From NCBI GenBank assembly GCA_014799485.1, contig JAAVHY010000030.1, positions 1 to 39,109 of the forward strand: a stretch of DNA of 39,109 nucleotides, read 5' to 3'. The notes below the pieces were generated by a model that was not told where the DNA came from, ran no database searches, and was given only the letters and a program-made list of their open reading frames with translations. Positions 31,759 through 39,109 of the stretch are shown here, one piece after another. A program made the position numbers and the translations under genes. Numbering within the stretch: the stretch's first letter is position 1; every line of letters begins with the position of its first letter. The DNA is from Clostridiales bacterium (GTDB lineage Bacteria > Bacillota_A > Clostridia > Oscillospirales > Oscillospiraceae).

Positions 31759-32829
31759 TTATTTTACGATCTGTTTCTTCTCGTTCAGCTTAAAGATGTA
31801 TACCAGCACCTCCGCCACCGGCCCGTACAGATCCGGCGGGATCATCTGGTTCAGCTCGGTCTGGGCGTACAGCGCCCGGGCCAGGGGCACGTTTTCCACC
31901 ACCGCGATCTTGTTCTGCTCGGCGATCTCCACGATACGCATGGCGATGTTGTCCTGTCCCTTGGCCAGCACAATGGGGGCTTCGTCCCGGTCCGGCTTAT
32001 AGCGCAGGGCCACGGCGAAGTGGGTGGGGTTACGGATGACCACGTCCGCCCCGGGCACCTGCTGCATCATACGCTGCTGGGCCCGCCGGCGCTGGATCTC
32101 CTTGATCTTCCCCTTCACCTGGGGGTCGCCTTCCATTTGCTTGTATTCTTCTTTGACCTCCTGCTTGGTCATCTTCATCTGCCGCTCATAATCCCACCAC
32201 TGGTAGAAGAAGTCCAGGGCGGCTACCGCCACGAAAGCGATGCAGATGCGCATCACCATCCCCCCCGCCATTTCCACCAGGTGGCCCACGGCGGCGGTCA
32301 GGTCGGCGTAGAGGTAGTTGGAGCTCTCCAAAAACATATCCCGGATGCTCAGGAAAATGATGACCATCAGGATGATGATTTTGATGATGTTCTTCAGCGT
32401 CTCAACGACGCTCTTTAATGAAAACAGCCGCTTGAACCCCTCCAGCGGATTGAGCCGGCTGAATTTTGGCTTGAGGGCTTCGGTGGAGACCAGGAACCTG
32501 GTCTGGGCGAAGGTGGCCGCCACAGCGCACAGGATGGCCACCGCCACCACCGGTCCCACAGTCTTGGCAATGGCTATGATGGCGTGGACGCCCAGCTCGC
32601 CGGACAGGCCAGCCGCCTCCCGGGGCTCCTCCCCGACGGTGGCCAGGCACAGGGTCATGAAGCTCCCCAGCTGCTCCACAAAAGCGCCGGTAAAGATCCA
32701 GAGCGTGGCAAAGGTCCCCAGCAGGCTGGCCACCGCCACCGCGTCCTGGCTCTTAAAGACGTTACCCTTTTTTCGTTCGTCCCGTCGCTTTTTCGGTGTT
32801 GCTTTTTCTGTCTTATTGCCCTCGGCCAA
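31759..32829 (-). CDS. flhB: Flagellar export switch protein FlhB
   Basis: FlhB switches the export gate from rod/hook to filament substrates by self-cleavage. The 356-residue product has the basic N-terminus (TEKATPKKRRDERKKGNV), four membrane segments (about 31-55, 85-110, 145-165 and 187-210), then a cytoplasmic domain with the autocleavage motif N267-P-T-H270 (VIRNPTHFAVAL), intact. The start is a TTG at 32829 behind GGGGGG; an overlapping ATG at 32836 is out of frame. It follows fliR by 92 bases in which I see no gene. Confidence 0.96.
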   Translation of the reverse strand: MAEGNKTEKATPKKRRDERKKGNVFKSQDAVAVASLLGTFATLWIFTGAFVEQLGSFMTLCLATVGEEPREAAGLSGELGVHAIIAIAKTVGPVVAVAILCAVAATFAQTRFLVSTEALKPKFSRLNPLEGFKRLFSLKSVVETLKNIIKIIILMVIIFLSIRDMFLESSNYLYADLTAAVGHLVEMAGGMVMRICIAFVAVAALDFFYQWWDYERQMKMTKQEVKEEYKQMEGDPQVKGKIKEIQRRRAQQRMMQQVPGADVVIRNPTHFAVALRYKPDRDEAPIVLAKGQDNIAMRIVEIAEQNKIAVVENVPLARALYAQTELNQMIPPDLYGPVAEVLVYIFKLNEKKQIVK

Positions 32830-32921
32830 CGTCCATCCCCCCTTGGGCCAGCGCGCCCGGTCTCCTCACTGGGCGGGGAACAGGGGCTTCGAAAACGTTC
32901 GGTTATCCTTCTCCCGGCACT

Positions 32922-33686
32922 TCACCCGGTCAGGGCCAGGATGTCGTGCAGGGCGTTGAGCATAGCCCCCTCCGCCTGGAGGAGAAACTCGCTGAAGGGG
33001 AGGACCAGCACCAGCAGCAGCGCCAGCCCCACGATGACCTTCAACTCGATGTTGATGGCAAACACATTGATCTGGGGGATGACCTTCATGAGCACCCCCA
33101 TGCCCACCTGGGCGATCAGCTCCGCCGCCAGTATGGGCATACACAGCTTCACTGCCAGCACCGTGCACTCGATGAACAGCTCCAGCAGCAAATTGTAGGC
33201 GGGCAGGCCGATGGACACCATCCCCAGAGGCACGATATCCTCCGAAGTGAGGAACAGCCGCAGCAGGGTGAGATGCCCGCCGCCCGCGAAAAACAGCAGC
33301 GTCATCATGATGTTCAGCAGCTGCCCGGTCACTGACAGGTTGGCCTGGGCCCCCGCGTCATACATCTGGTTCATGGTCATACCCATCTGGGTGTCGATCA
33401 TGGAGCCCGCCAGCTGCGGGATGTAGAAGAAAAAGTTCACCGCCATCCCCAGCAGGAAGCCTACCGCCATCTCCAGCAGCAGCCGGACGCACAGCTCAAC
33501 GGTGCCCGCTGGGGAGGGGACCTGCCGGGTAGACGTCGAAGCCACGAAAATGGACAGCACCAGAATCATGCCTGTACGGAAGGCGGCGGGGATATTCGTC
33601 CGCCCCAGGATGGGGTTGAAGAGGATGAACCCGCTGATGCGGGCGGTAATGAAAAGGAACGCGGTCAGTGCCGCCCAGTCGATCAT
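32922..33686 (-). CDS. fliR: Flagellar export gate protein FliR
   Basis: FliR is part of the FliPQR core pore of the export apparatus. The 254-residue product is mostly hydrophobic, with about six membrane segments. It has family segments FLFITARISGFILFNPILG near the start, LLLEMAVGFLLGMAVNFFF and AGSMIDTQMGMTMNQMYDA in the middle, and KVIPQINVFAINIELKV later. The last contains the conserved PQ-N-F pattern. It lies between fliQ and flhB in the usual order. Confidence 0.95.
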   Translation of the reverse strand: MIDWAALTAFLFITARISGFILFNPILGRTNIPAAFRTGMILVLSIFVASTSTRQVPSPAGTVELCVRLLLEMAVGFLLGMAVNFFFYIPQLAGSMIDTQMGMTMNQMYDAGAQANLSVTGQLLNIMMTLLFFAGGGHLTLLRLFLTSEDIVPLGMVSIGLPAYNLLLELFIECTVLAVKLCMPILAAELIAQVGMGVLMKVIPQINVFAINIELKVIVGLALLLVLVLPFSEFLLQAEGAMLNALHDILALTG

Positions 33687-33705
33687 GGATGCGCCCCCTC
33701 CCGGC

Positions 33706-33966
33706 CTAACTGGCGATCAGGGCAAAGATCTGCCGGGTGTAATCCAACAAGGTATCCATCATCCAGCCTCCCCCCAGCAGGAGCACGGCCACCACCACGA
33801 TGAGCTTCAGCACAAAGCCGATGGTCTGCTCGTGGATCTGGGTGACAGCCTGGAAGATCGCAACCACCACGCCCACCGCCATACTCAGCAGCAGCATGGG
33901 GCTGGCCAGCTTGATGGCCACGCCTACCGCGTCCCGGAGAATATCCGTCACCTGTACGGTATCCAT
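33706..33966 (-). CDS. fliQ: Flagellar export gate protein FliQ
   Basis: FliQ is the small two-helix subunit of the FliPQR export core. The 86-residue product has two membrane segments, about 15-38 and 50-72. The family pattern includes ASPMLLLSMAVGVVVAIFQA, then TQIHEQTIGFVLKLI. Size and position between fliP and fliR are standard. Confidence 0.95.
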   Translation of the reverse strand: MDTVQVTDILRDAVGVAIKLASPMLLLSMAVGVVVAIFQAVTQIHEQTIGFVLKLIVVVAVLLLGGGWMMDTLLDYTRQIFALIAS

Positions 33967-33994
33967 AACGCGCTCCTTCCTTGGGGGTTAAGCT

Positions 33995-34675
33995 TTAGTA
34001 AATGCCCTGCACCAACGAGGAGAACAGCAGGTTCCAACCGTTGACGGACACGAACAAAAGCAGCTTGAAGGGGGTGGAGATCATGGCCGGCGGCAGCATG
34101 ATCATGCCCATGCTCATCAGGGTGGAAGACACCACGATGTCGATGAGCAGGAAGGGGATGTACAGCAGCAGCCCGTTGTAGAACGCCCGCTGGAGTTCCT
34201 GGGTCATGAAGGCGGGCACGATGAGCCGCAGGGGCAGATCCACCGCCACCCGGTCCAGTCCGGCGGCATCGTCGGGTATCTCCACATGGGCCAGGTTGCA
34301 GAACATCCGCAGGGTGCTGCGCTGGGTGTTGTCCAGCATGAACTCCTTGAGCGGGACAGACGCCCGGTCCAGGAATTCCTCCGTCCCGATCTCCCCTTCC
34401 GTGTACGGCTCCCAGGCCTCGGTCTGGATGCGGCCGATCACCGGGTTCATGGTGATGAGCGTCAGGAACAGGGCGATGCCCACCAGCACCATGTTGGGCG
34501 GAGTCTGCTGGGTGCCCATGGCGGTGCGCAGGAAGGACAGGGAGATGATGTACCGCGCGAAGGAGGTCATCATCACCAGCATGGAGGGCAGCAGCGCGAT
34601 CATGGTGGTGAGGAACAGGATCTCCAGGGTCTGTACGCTGTCGCCGTTGATATTGATCAGACTGTCGGTCGGCAT
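33995..34675 (-). CDS. fliP: Flagellar export gate protein FliP
   Basis: FliP is the main subunit of the export-core pore. The 226-residue product has the diagnostic segments SFARYIISLSFLRTAMG, TQQTPPNMVLVGIALFLT and, near the C-terminus, VSSTLMSMGMIMLPPAMIS followed by PFKLLLFV. No cleavable signal peptide is visible; the protein goes from a short polar N-terminus straight into the first membrane segment, as in several Bacillota. It lies between fliO and fliQ. Confidence 0.96.
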   Translation of the reverse strand: MPTDSLININGDSVQTLEILFLTTMIALLPSMLVMMTSFARYIISLSFLRTAMGTQQTPPNMVLVGIALFLTLITMNPVIGRIQTEAWEPYTEGEIGTEEFLDRASVPLKEFMLDNTQRSTLRMFCNLAHVEIPDDAAGLDRVAVDLPLRLIVPAFMTQELQRAFYNGLLLYIPFLLIDIVVSSTLMSMGMIMLPPAMISTPFKLLLFVSVNGWNLLFSSLVQGIY

Positions 34676-34682
34676 CCCATCC

Positions 34683-35087
34683 TCACCTCGGCTTCCTTTG
34701 CTTGAGTACAGAGCGCAGCGCCTCGCCGAAGCTGGGCGGCGCCGGCTGGTCGGATGGACGCGCGTACAGCGCTTCGGCTTCCTCGCGCTTCAGCTCCGCC
34801 AGCATGGTGACGCCGGATGGGGCCACCCCCAGCAGGAGATAGCGCTCCCCCGCCTGGACCAGCACCGCCGACTGCTCCCTTCCCAGGGACAGGCGGCATA
34901 GCACCTTGAAGCGGTCCGTACCGCCCCCCGCGCCCAAAAGACTGCCGCCCCGGCCGGCCACATACTTGGTGAACAGGTAGGCCAGCACAATGATGACCAC
35001 CACGCACACCAGCAGCCAAGCCAGGGAGAGCAGATTGTTCCCGATAGACGCCGTACTCAGGGCAATGGGGCTGCTATGCTGTGGCAT
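34683..35087 (-). CDS. fliO: Flagellar biosynthetic protein FliO
   Basis: FliO stabilises FliP during assembly of the export core. The 134-residue product has one membrane segment (about 18-40, LAWLLVCVVVIIVLAYLF), then a small cytoplasmic domain with the FliO pattern (VLCRLSLGREQSAVLVQAGERYLLLG), where the family has the strand-turn-strand ending in LLGV. A basic tail ends it. FliO sequences diverge, but position just before fliP and the domain layout make the call firm. Confidence 0.88.
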   Translation of the reverse strand: MPQHSSPIALSTASIGNNLLSLAWLLVCVVVIIVLAYLFTKYVAGRGGSLLGAGGGTDRFKVLCRLSLGREQSAVLVQAGERYLLLGVAPSGVTMLAELKREEAEALYARPSDQPAPPSFGEALRSVLKQRKPR

Positions 35088-35092
35088 TTTGA

Positions 35093-35461
35093 TCAGGGCG
35101 CGCCCAGAATGGAGGTAACGGTCTTAAGTACGCGGTCGGGCTTGAAGGGCTTGACGATGAAGTCCTTGGCGCCGGAGCGCACGGCGTCCATGACCATGGA
35201 CTCCTGGCCCATGGCGGAGCACATGACCACGTTGGCGCTGCCGTCCTTGGCGCGGATGGCCTTCAGGGCCTCCAGGCCGTCCATGTTGGGCATGGTGATG
35301 TCCATGACCACCAGGTCGGGAGCGATCTCGCTGAACTTCTCCACGGCGTCGGCGCCGTCCACGGCCTCGAACACCTCGGTGTAGCCGTTCTTGGTCAGCG
35401 TGTCTTTAATCATCTTGCGCATGAAAGCGGCGTCGTCCACTAACAGAATTTTCTTAGCCAT
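35093..35461 (-). CDS. cheY: Chemotaxis response regulator CheY
   Basis: Phosphorylated CheY binds the switch (FliM, and here perhaps FliY) to set the direction of rotation. The 122-residue product is a single receiver domain with D10, phosphoacceptor D54 (VVMDITMPNMDG), switch residue S82 and K104 (IVKPFKPD). A longer frame opens at 35482, but AAAAAAGGATGG before the ATG at 35461, and the normal CheY N-terminus (MAKKILLVDD), favour 35461. It lies between fliO and fliY, as in Bacillus. Confidence 0.96.
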   Translation of the reverse strand: MAKKILLVDDAAFMRKMIKDTLTKNGYTEVFEAVDGADAVEKFSEIAPDLVVMDITMPNMDGLEALKAIRAKDGSANVVMCSAMGQESMVMDAVRSGAKDFIVKPFKPDRVLKTVTSILGAP

Positions 35462-35538
35462 GGTAATCCATCCTTTTTTCATTGATGTTGTGTGCCCTGC
35501 GGCTTGTGTTCACCGGGGCGGGATCTATGATCTCGGCC

Positions 35539-37002
35539 TTACTTGCCGGTTGCCAGCATTTCGATGCCGGGGGTCTGGATAATCTCCGTGATGCGGACGC
35601 CGAAGTTGTCCTCGATGACCACCACCTCGCCCCGGGCGATGCACTTGCCGTTGACGAACAGGTCCACCTGGTCGCCCGCCAGCTTATCCAGCACCACCAG
35701 CGAGCCCTTCGCGAATTCCAGGATGTCCTGCACCTTCCTGCGGGCCCGACCGATCTCCACCGTCACCTGGAGGGGCACCTCCATGATGAGGTCCAGGTTC
35801 TGGGCCTGCTCCTTACCCAGCTGCGCGACGGGATCCATCTGCTCCATACGCACGGGCTTGGTCGCGATGACCTTGGGCTCGGGAGCAGCCTTCTGGGGCT
35901 GTTCCGGCTGGGGGGGGTAGGGGTACGGATAGGGCGGGTAGTACATGGGGGGGTAGCCCATATAGCCGCCCTGCATCTGTCCGTCCGGCCCGGGCATGGG
36001 GTAGGGATAAGGAGGCATCTGTCCCGGCTGGCCCATCTGCGCGGTCGGCGCGCCCTGGGGGGGTGTCTGTGCCGCCGGGGCCTTGGGGGCCGTCGCGGGT
36101 TCGTTCTTCCCAGCCAACATCTTCTCGATCTCCTCCTGGCTCATCTTCCTGTCCCCGGAAGAGGTCTCGGGGGCGGGAGCGGGGGGCGGGTCGGGCTGCA
36201 CCGTGCCGCTCGCCAGCAGCTTCTCGATCTCCTCCTGGCTCATGATGCGGTTGCTGGGCTCCGGTTCCGGCTCCGAAGCGGAAGCGCCGCCGTGAATCAT
36301 GGCCTCGATCTCCTCCTGGCTCATCACCCGGTTGCTGAGCTCCGGCTCGGCGGGGGCGGAGGCCGCGGGGAGGGCGTCCCCGCCGGCATCTCCGGCGGAC
36401 CCCTCATCCTCCAGCCCCAGGTTCTTGACCAGCTCCTTGGCCAGGGTCACGGACATGACGTTCATGAACTCGCTCTCCAGCGCGTTCTCGATCTTCAGGA
36501 AGAACCGGACCACCACTACCTGGTCCGCGCCCACGGGCATGCGGGCCTGCTTGAACTGCTCCAGATTGTCCAGCTCGAAAGACTCAGGGGTGGAAATGTC
36601 CACCCGGAAGCCCAGGAAGTCGGACATGGCGGTGGCCGCCGACCCCATCATCTGGTTCATGACCTCACACACGCAGCTGATGGTCAGTTCGTTGAGTTCA
36701 AAATCCTCCTCGGCGGTCTCCATGCCCATGAGGATGTCCACGATGACCTTGATGTCGCTGCGCTTGAGCAGCATGATGTTGCTGCCCTCCAGGCCCTCCA
36801 CATACTTGATCTCCACGCCGATGGCCGGCTCCAGGTCGCCCAAGGAGAAATCCTTTACGTCCACCACGGACACCGTAGGCGTGGTGATGTCCACCCGGTG
36901 ATCCAGCATATTTGACACCGCGGTAGCCGAGGAGCCCAGGCTGATATTCATCATTTCGCCCAAGGCGTCGATCGCCATTGGGCTGAACATTTCCTTCTCC
37001 AT
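35539..37002 (-). CDS. fliY: Flagellar switch phosphatase FliY with triplicated CheY-docking-like peptide
   Basis: FliY is the Bacillota switch protein joining a CheC-like CheY-P phosphatase to a FliN domain. The 487-residue product has a CheC-like domain (1-195). Both phosphatase helices are intact: ALGEMMNISLGSSATA (13-28) and CEVMNQMMGSAATA (112-125). A long linker (196-400) follows, then the FliN/SpoA domain (401-487; VPLQVTVEIGRARRKVQDIL). The linker carries MSQEEIEAMI, MSQEEIEKLL and MSQEEIEKML (227-236, 254-263, 287-296), copies of the peptide that in FliM and in many FliY proteins occurs once, at the N-terminus, and binds CheY-P. It also has a Pro/Tyr/Met-rich tract (329-366). Unlike Bacillus FliY, the protein lacks the N-terminal copy. 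It lies 3 bases after fliM. Confidence 0.95.
   Translation of the reverse strand: MEKEMFSPMAIDALGEMMNISLGSSATAVSNMLDHRVDITTPTVSVVDVKDFSLGDLEPAIGVEIKYVEGLEGSNIMLLKRSDIKVIVDILMGMETAEEDFELNELTISCVCEVMNQMMGSAATAMSDFLGFRVDISTPESFELDNLEQFKQARMPVGADQVVVVRFFLKIENALESEFMNVMSVTLAKELVKNLGLEDEGSAGDAGGDALPAASAPAEPELSNRVMSQEEIEAMIHGGASASEPEPEPSNRIMSQEEIEKLLASGTVQPDPPPAPAPETSSGDRKMSQEEIEKMLAGKNEPATAPKAPAAQTPPQGAPTAQMGQPGQMPPYPYPMPGPDGQMQGGYMGYPPMYYPPYPYPYPPQPEQPQKAAPEPKVIATKPVRMEQMDPVAQLGKEQAQNLDLIMEVPLQVTVEIGRARRKVQDILEFAKGSLVVLDKLAGDQVDLFVNGKCIARGEVVVIEDNFGVRITEIIQTPGIEMLATGK
36115..36324 (-). repeat. Three MSQEEIE peptide repeats coded inside fliY
   Basis: Three near-identical coding units, at 36295-36324, 36214-36243 and 36115-36144, encode MSQEEIE(A/K)(M/L)(I/L), each preceded by an Arg/hydrophobic pair (NRV, NRI, DRK). 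Spacing is 81 and 99 bases, that is 27 and 33 residues of Pro/Ala/Glu-rich spacer. They resemble the FliM N-terminal motif encoded next door (LSQSQIDALL). Confidence 0.9.
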
Positions 37003-37005
37003 CCC

Positions 37006-38028
37006 TTATTCGCTCCTTTGTTCGGCCGAATAGCACACCTCGTCTATCTTGATGGCCATGTTTTTCTTGTGGGTCCCCATGCGCCCGGTGAACCACTGGT
37101 AGCCGCCGATCTCCAGGAACACCGGGGAGTCCTTTGACCGCCCCAGGTCCACCACATCGCCCACATTCAAGTGGTAGATGTCGCTGAGGGACAGCTGCGT
37201 GTCGCCCAGCGCCGCGATGATCTCCAAAGTGGAATCCCGCAGCTGGCTGAAGATCTCCTCCGAGTTGTCCTCGCTGGCCACCTTGCGGCCCATGCTCTCC
37301 CGGTTGACCTCGCCGAACACGCTCATCAGCACGTTCCCCGGCAGCACGATGCTCATGCGTCCTTCGCTGCCCCCGAAGGTCAGCTTCATGTCCACCAGTA
37401 CCACCGTCTCGTCCAGGTTCAGCAGGCTCACCAGGGTCGGGTTTACCTGAGTGCGCTCATACTCGAAGGTAACGGGCACATAGTTTTCCCAGCTGCTGCC
37501 CATCAGGGCCACGATGTCGCGAAGCAGATGCTCATACAGCTGCAGTTCCAGGTCCGTATAGGCGTAACCGATGGGTACGTCCCGTTCGGCCTCGCCCTCG
37601 CTGCCCATCATACGGTCCATCATCCCCAGCGCCGTGGAGGTGGACAGGTACACCATCACCGGGTCCTCTGCCTGGACGTCGCGTCCGTTCTCCTCCCGGG
37701 GATGGATGGTCACGTTCACCATGGCCAGCACGTCCCCTTCCATCAGGGCGTTGTTGAACTCGTAGAACTTCTGCTCCTCGATGCTCTCTACCTCGATCTC
37801 GCAGTTGGTGCGCAGCTGGGCGTTGAGCCGGGAACTGACGACCCTCGTATAATTCTCAAAAATGCCGTTGAGCATCTTGATTCGGTCTTTGGTAAATTTA
37901 CGGGGGGTGGTGAAGTCATATTTCCGGTATTTTTTCTCCGGCTGTTTTTCCTCCGCCCTGTCCTCGCCGCCGCTGCGCATGGAATTTAAAAGCGCGTCGA
38001 TTTGACTTTGCGACAATACCTCAGCCAT
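37006..38028 (-). CDS. fliM: Flagellar motor switch protein FliM
   Basis: FliM forms the middle of the C-ring and binds CheY-P. The 340-residue product begins with the CheY-binding peptide VLSQSQIDALLNSM (4-17). It then has a charged linker, the middle CheC-like domain (KYDFTTPRKFTKDRIKMLNGI, then FENYTRVVSSRLNAQLR), the VYLSTSTALGMMDRMMGS helix, and a C-terminal SpoA/FliN-like domain (TQLSLSDIYHLNVGDVVDLG). All family landmarks are present. AGGTGATTCG precedes the ATG. It lies 30 bases after motB. Confidence 0.97.
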   Translation of the reverse strand: MAEVLSQSQIDALLNSMRSGGEDRAEEKQPEKKYRKYDFTTPRKFTKDRIKMLNGIFENYTRVVSSRLNAQLRTNCEIEVESIEEQKFYEFNNALMEGDVLAMVNVTIHPREENGRDVQAEDPVMVYLSTSTALGMMDRMMGSEGEAERDVPIGYAYTDLELQLYEHLLRDIVALMGSSWENYVPVTFEYERTQVNPTLVSLLNLDETVVLVDMKLTFGGSEGRMSIVLPGNVLMSVFGEVNRESMGRKVASEDNSEEIFSQLRDSTLEIIAALGDTQLSLSDIYHLNVGDVVDLGRSKDSPVFLEIGGYQWFTGRMGTHKKNMAIKIDEVCYSAEQRSE

Positions 38029-38058
38029 CGAATCACCTCACCTGATCTGCTGAATTTT

Positions 38059-38892
38059 TTACGGTTGCTGCTGCTCCAAGCTTTCTTCGGAAATGCCGCC
38101 CATGTCGATGAACTCGTTCAGCGCGTCGCCCAGCTCGCTGTTCGCCAGGTCAACGCCGCTGATGATCATCTCCACCCGGCGGTTGGGGGCCTTGCCCGTC
38201 TCGCCCTGGTTGTTGCCTATGGGCCGCCACTGGCCGAAGCCCTCGTTGACCATCCGGGCGGGGTGGATGGTGGTATGCTCCATCAGGAACACCACCACCA
38301 TCATGGACCGGTTGCTGGCCAGACGGCGGTCGCCCAGATACCCATTGGGCCTGTCATCATACTTTTGGGCGGTATGGCCCTGGACGCGGATCTCCTCAAT
38401 GGCCTTCTTGCCGTTTTCCAGGATCGCGCTCACTTTGAGCAGGACTTCCTGCCCCTGGCGTGTCAGGTCATAGCTGTCCCCGGCGAAGAATACGGTATCG
38501 CCAAAGTGGACGTACACCTTGCCGTCGGTAAACTCCGCGGAAATGCTTCCCTCCAGCCCTTCCTGGGCCGCCATCTGCTGGATCGCCTCCACGATCTCCT
38601 CCAGCATATTGTTGATCTCCTCCTGGGCCTCCTGGGCGTCCGGGTTGTCGAACACGCCGCCCCCCTGGTTCTCGTCGGCGCTGGGGCCGCTGCCGCCCTG
38701 GATATCTTCTATTTGGGTGATCACGCCGGCCGGGTTGAAGGACTGCACGAGGGCCTTCCATTTGTTCTCGTCCACGGTGGACATGGAGTACAGCAGCACG
38801 AAGAAGCATAACAGCAGGGTCACCATGTCGCCGTATGTATCCATCCAGTTGGCGCCGCCACCGCCGCCGCCGCTCTTTTTCTTGATCGCCAT
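38059..38892 (-). CDS. motB: Flagellar stator protein MotB
   Basis: MotB anchors the proton-driven stator to peptidoglycan. The 277-residue product has a basic, Gly-rich N-terminus (KKKSGGGGGG) and one membrane segment at about 20-40. The ion-binding Asp is probably D22 (TYGDMVTLLLCFF). An acidic linker and a C-terminal OmpA-like domain follow, with IRVQGHTAQ and then LASNRSMMVVVFL and APNRRVEMII. The peptidoglycan-binding pattern is complete. TAAGGAG precedes the ATG. Whether it uses protons or sodium cannot be decided. It lies just after motA. Confidence 0.95.
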   Translation of the reverse strand: MAIKKKSGGGGGGANWMDTYGDMVTLLLCFFVLLYSMSTVDENKWKALVQSFNPAGVITQIEDIQGGSGPSADENQGGGVFDNPDAQEAQEEINNMLEEIVEAIQQMAAQEGLEGSISAEFTDGKVYVHFGDTVFFAGDSYDLTRQGQEVLLKVSAILENGKKAIEEIRVQGHTAQKYDDRPNGYLGDRRLASNRSMMVVVFLMEHTTIHPARMVNEGFGQWRPIGNNQGETGKAPNRRVEMIISGVDLANSELGDALNEFIDMGGISEESLEQQQP

Positions 38893-38928
38893 GTTCTCAA
38901 CTCCTTACATAGCGCGCGAAACCTGTGC

Positions 38929-39109
38929 TTACTCCCCGCCGCCGCCGGAGCTGCCGCCCTCATCGCGCCGTCCCTGGGGGACGTAGGTGAGCAGCTTCTC
39001 CCGCAGGGCCTTGGGGTTCTCGCCGGACTGGATGGACATGATGCCCTCCACGATGATCTGCTTGCACAGGACCTCTTCGCTGTCCCGGATGCGCAGGTTG
39101 TTGGCGATG
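38929..39109 (-). CDS. motA: Flagellar stator protein MotA, C-terminal end only (window edge)
   Basis: The minus strand from the window edge is open for 59 codons to a TAA at 38931-38929. It reads IANNLRIRDSEEVLCKQIIV, then EGIMSIQSGENP and ALREKLLTYVPQGRR, the standard C-terminal cytoplasmic end of MotA, with an added GGSSGGGGE tail. The membrane segments lie outside the window. It precedes motB by about 36 bases, as usual for the stator pair. The frame is too short at the edge to be an independent gene. Confidence 0.9.
   Translation of the reverse strand, partial: IANNLRIRDSEEVLCKQIIVEGIMSIQSGENPKALREKLLTYVPQGRRDEGGSSGGGGE

Noticed and set aside
1..39109. CRISPR arrays, tRNA or rRNA genes, transposases, phage genes and a cyclic di-GMP riboswitch
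   Set aside because: Read for repeat-spacer patterns, cloverleaf-like spacers between genes, integrase/transposase frames and riboswitch cores in the larger gaps; none was found.

Overview
The window is an almost unbroken flagellar and chemotaxis supercluster from a GC-rich Bacillota, most likely a flagellated clostridial (Oscillospiraceae-type) gut bacterium. This rests on gene content, not on a database search. CheC, CheD, CheV and FliY occur together, as do the FliW-CsrA switch, a YjfB-like and a DUF6470 (YviE-like) protein, a FlhO/FlhP-type rod pair and a FliA/SigD sigma factor. That set is typical of Bacillus/Clostridium flagella. Shine-Dalgarno sites are strong and GTG/TTG starts are frequent.

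Layout. (1) 1-3907 (+): the end of cheA, then cheW and cheR, a hairpin terminator, and cheB. (2) 4026-9940 (+): a candidate SigD promoter followed by the late operon flgM-flgN-flgK-flgL-DUF6470-fliW-csrA-yjfB, closed by a terminator. (3) 9962-18306: a non-flagellar block. It holds a ClpB-D2-like AAA+ protein (+), an FtsA-like actin-fold protein with a Lys/Pro-tailed membrane protein (-), a chemoreceptor and an orphan FtsE-like ATPase (-), and a divergent C39-like peptidase (+). (4) 18316-22114 (-): fliD-fliS and a small chaperone-like gene behind a candidate SigD promoter. (5) 22157-23631 (+): a ParA/MinD-like ATPase and a ComFB-domain protein. (6) 23712-39109 (-): the early operon in the order motA (partial), motB, fliM, fliY, cheY, fliO, fliP, fliQ, fliR, flhB, flhA, fliA, flgF/flhO, flgG/flhP, cheC, cheD, cheV and a degenerate EAL-HDOD protein.

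How the genes work together. The early operon makes the stator, the switch (FliM, FliY), the export gate (FliOPQR-FlhB-FlhA), rod proteins, adaptation proteins and SigD. FlgM restrains SigD until the hook is complete. SigD should then switch on flgM-yjfB and fliD-fliS, which supply hook-filament junction proteins, the cap, chaperones and the FliW-CsrA control of flagellin translation. CheA, CheW, CheR and CheB, with the receptor at 14557-16371, form the sensory side.

The most unusual points are these. FliY carries three copies of the FliM-type CheY-docking peptide in its linker. flhF and flhG are absent from their usual place between flhA and fliA, while a ParA ATPase with a MinD-like C-terminal tail sits in an operon with a ComFB-domain protein. 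The FtsA-like protein ends in beta-grasp-like segments and is paired with a lysine-rich membrane protein. The AAA+ gene probably starts at CTG. No tRNA, rRNA, CRISPR array, insertion sequence or phage gene was seen. No gene-free stretch exceeds 300 bases. The longest are about 198 bases (3908-4105), 181 bases (21976-22156) and 177 bases (31582-31758), each described below.
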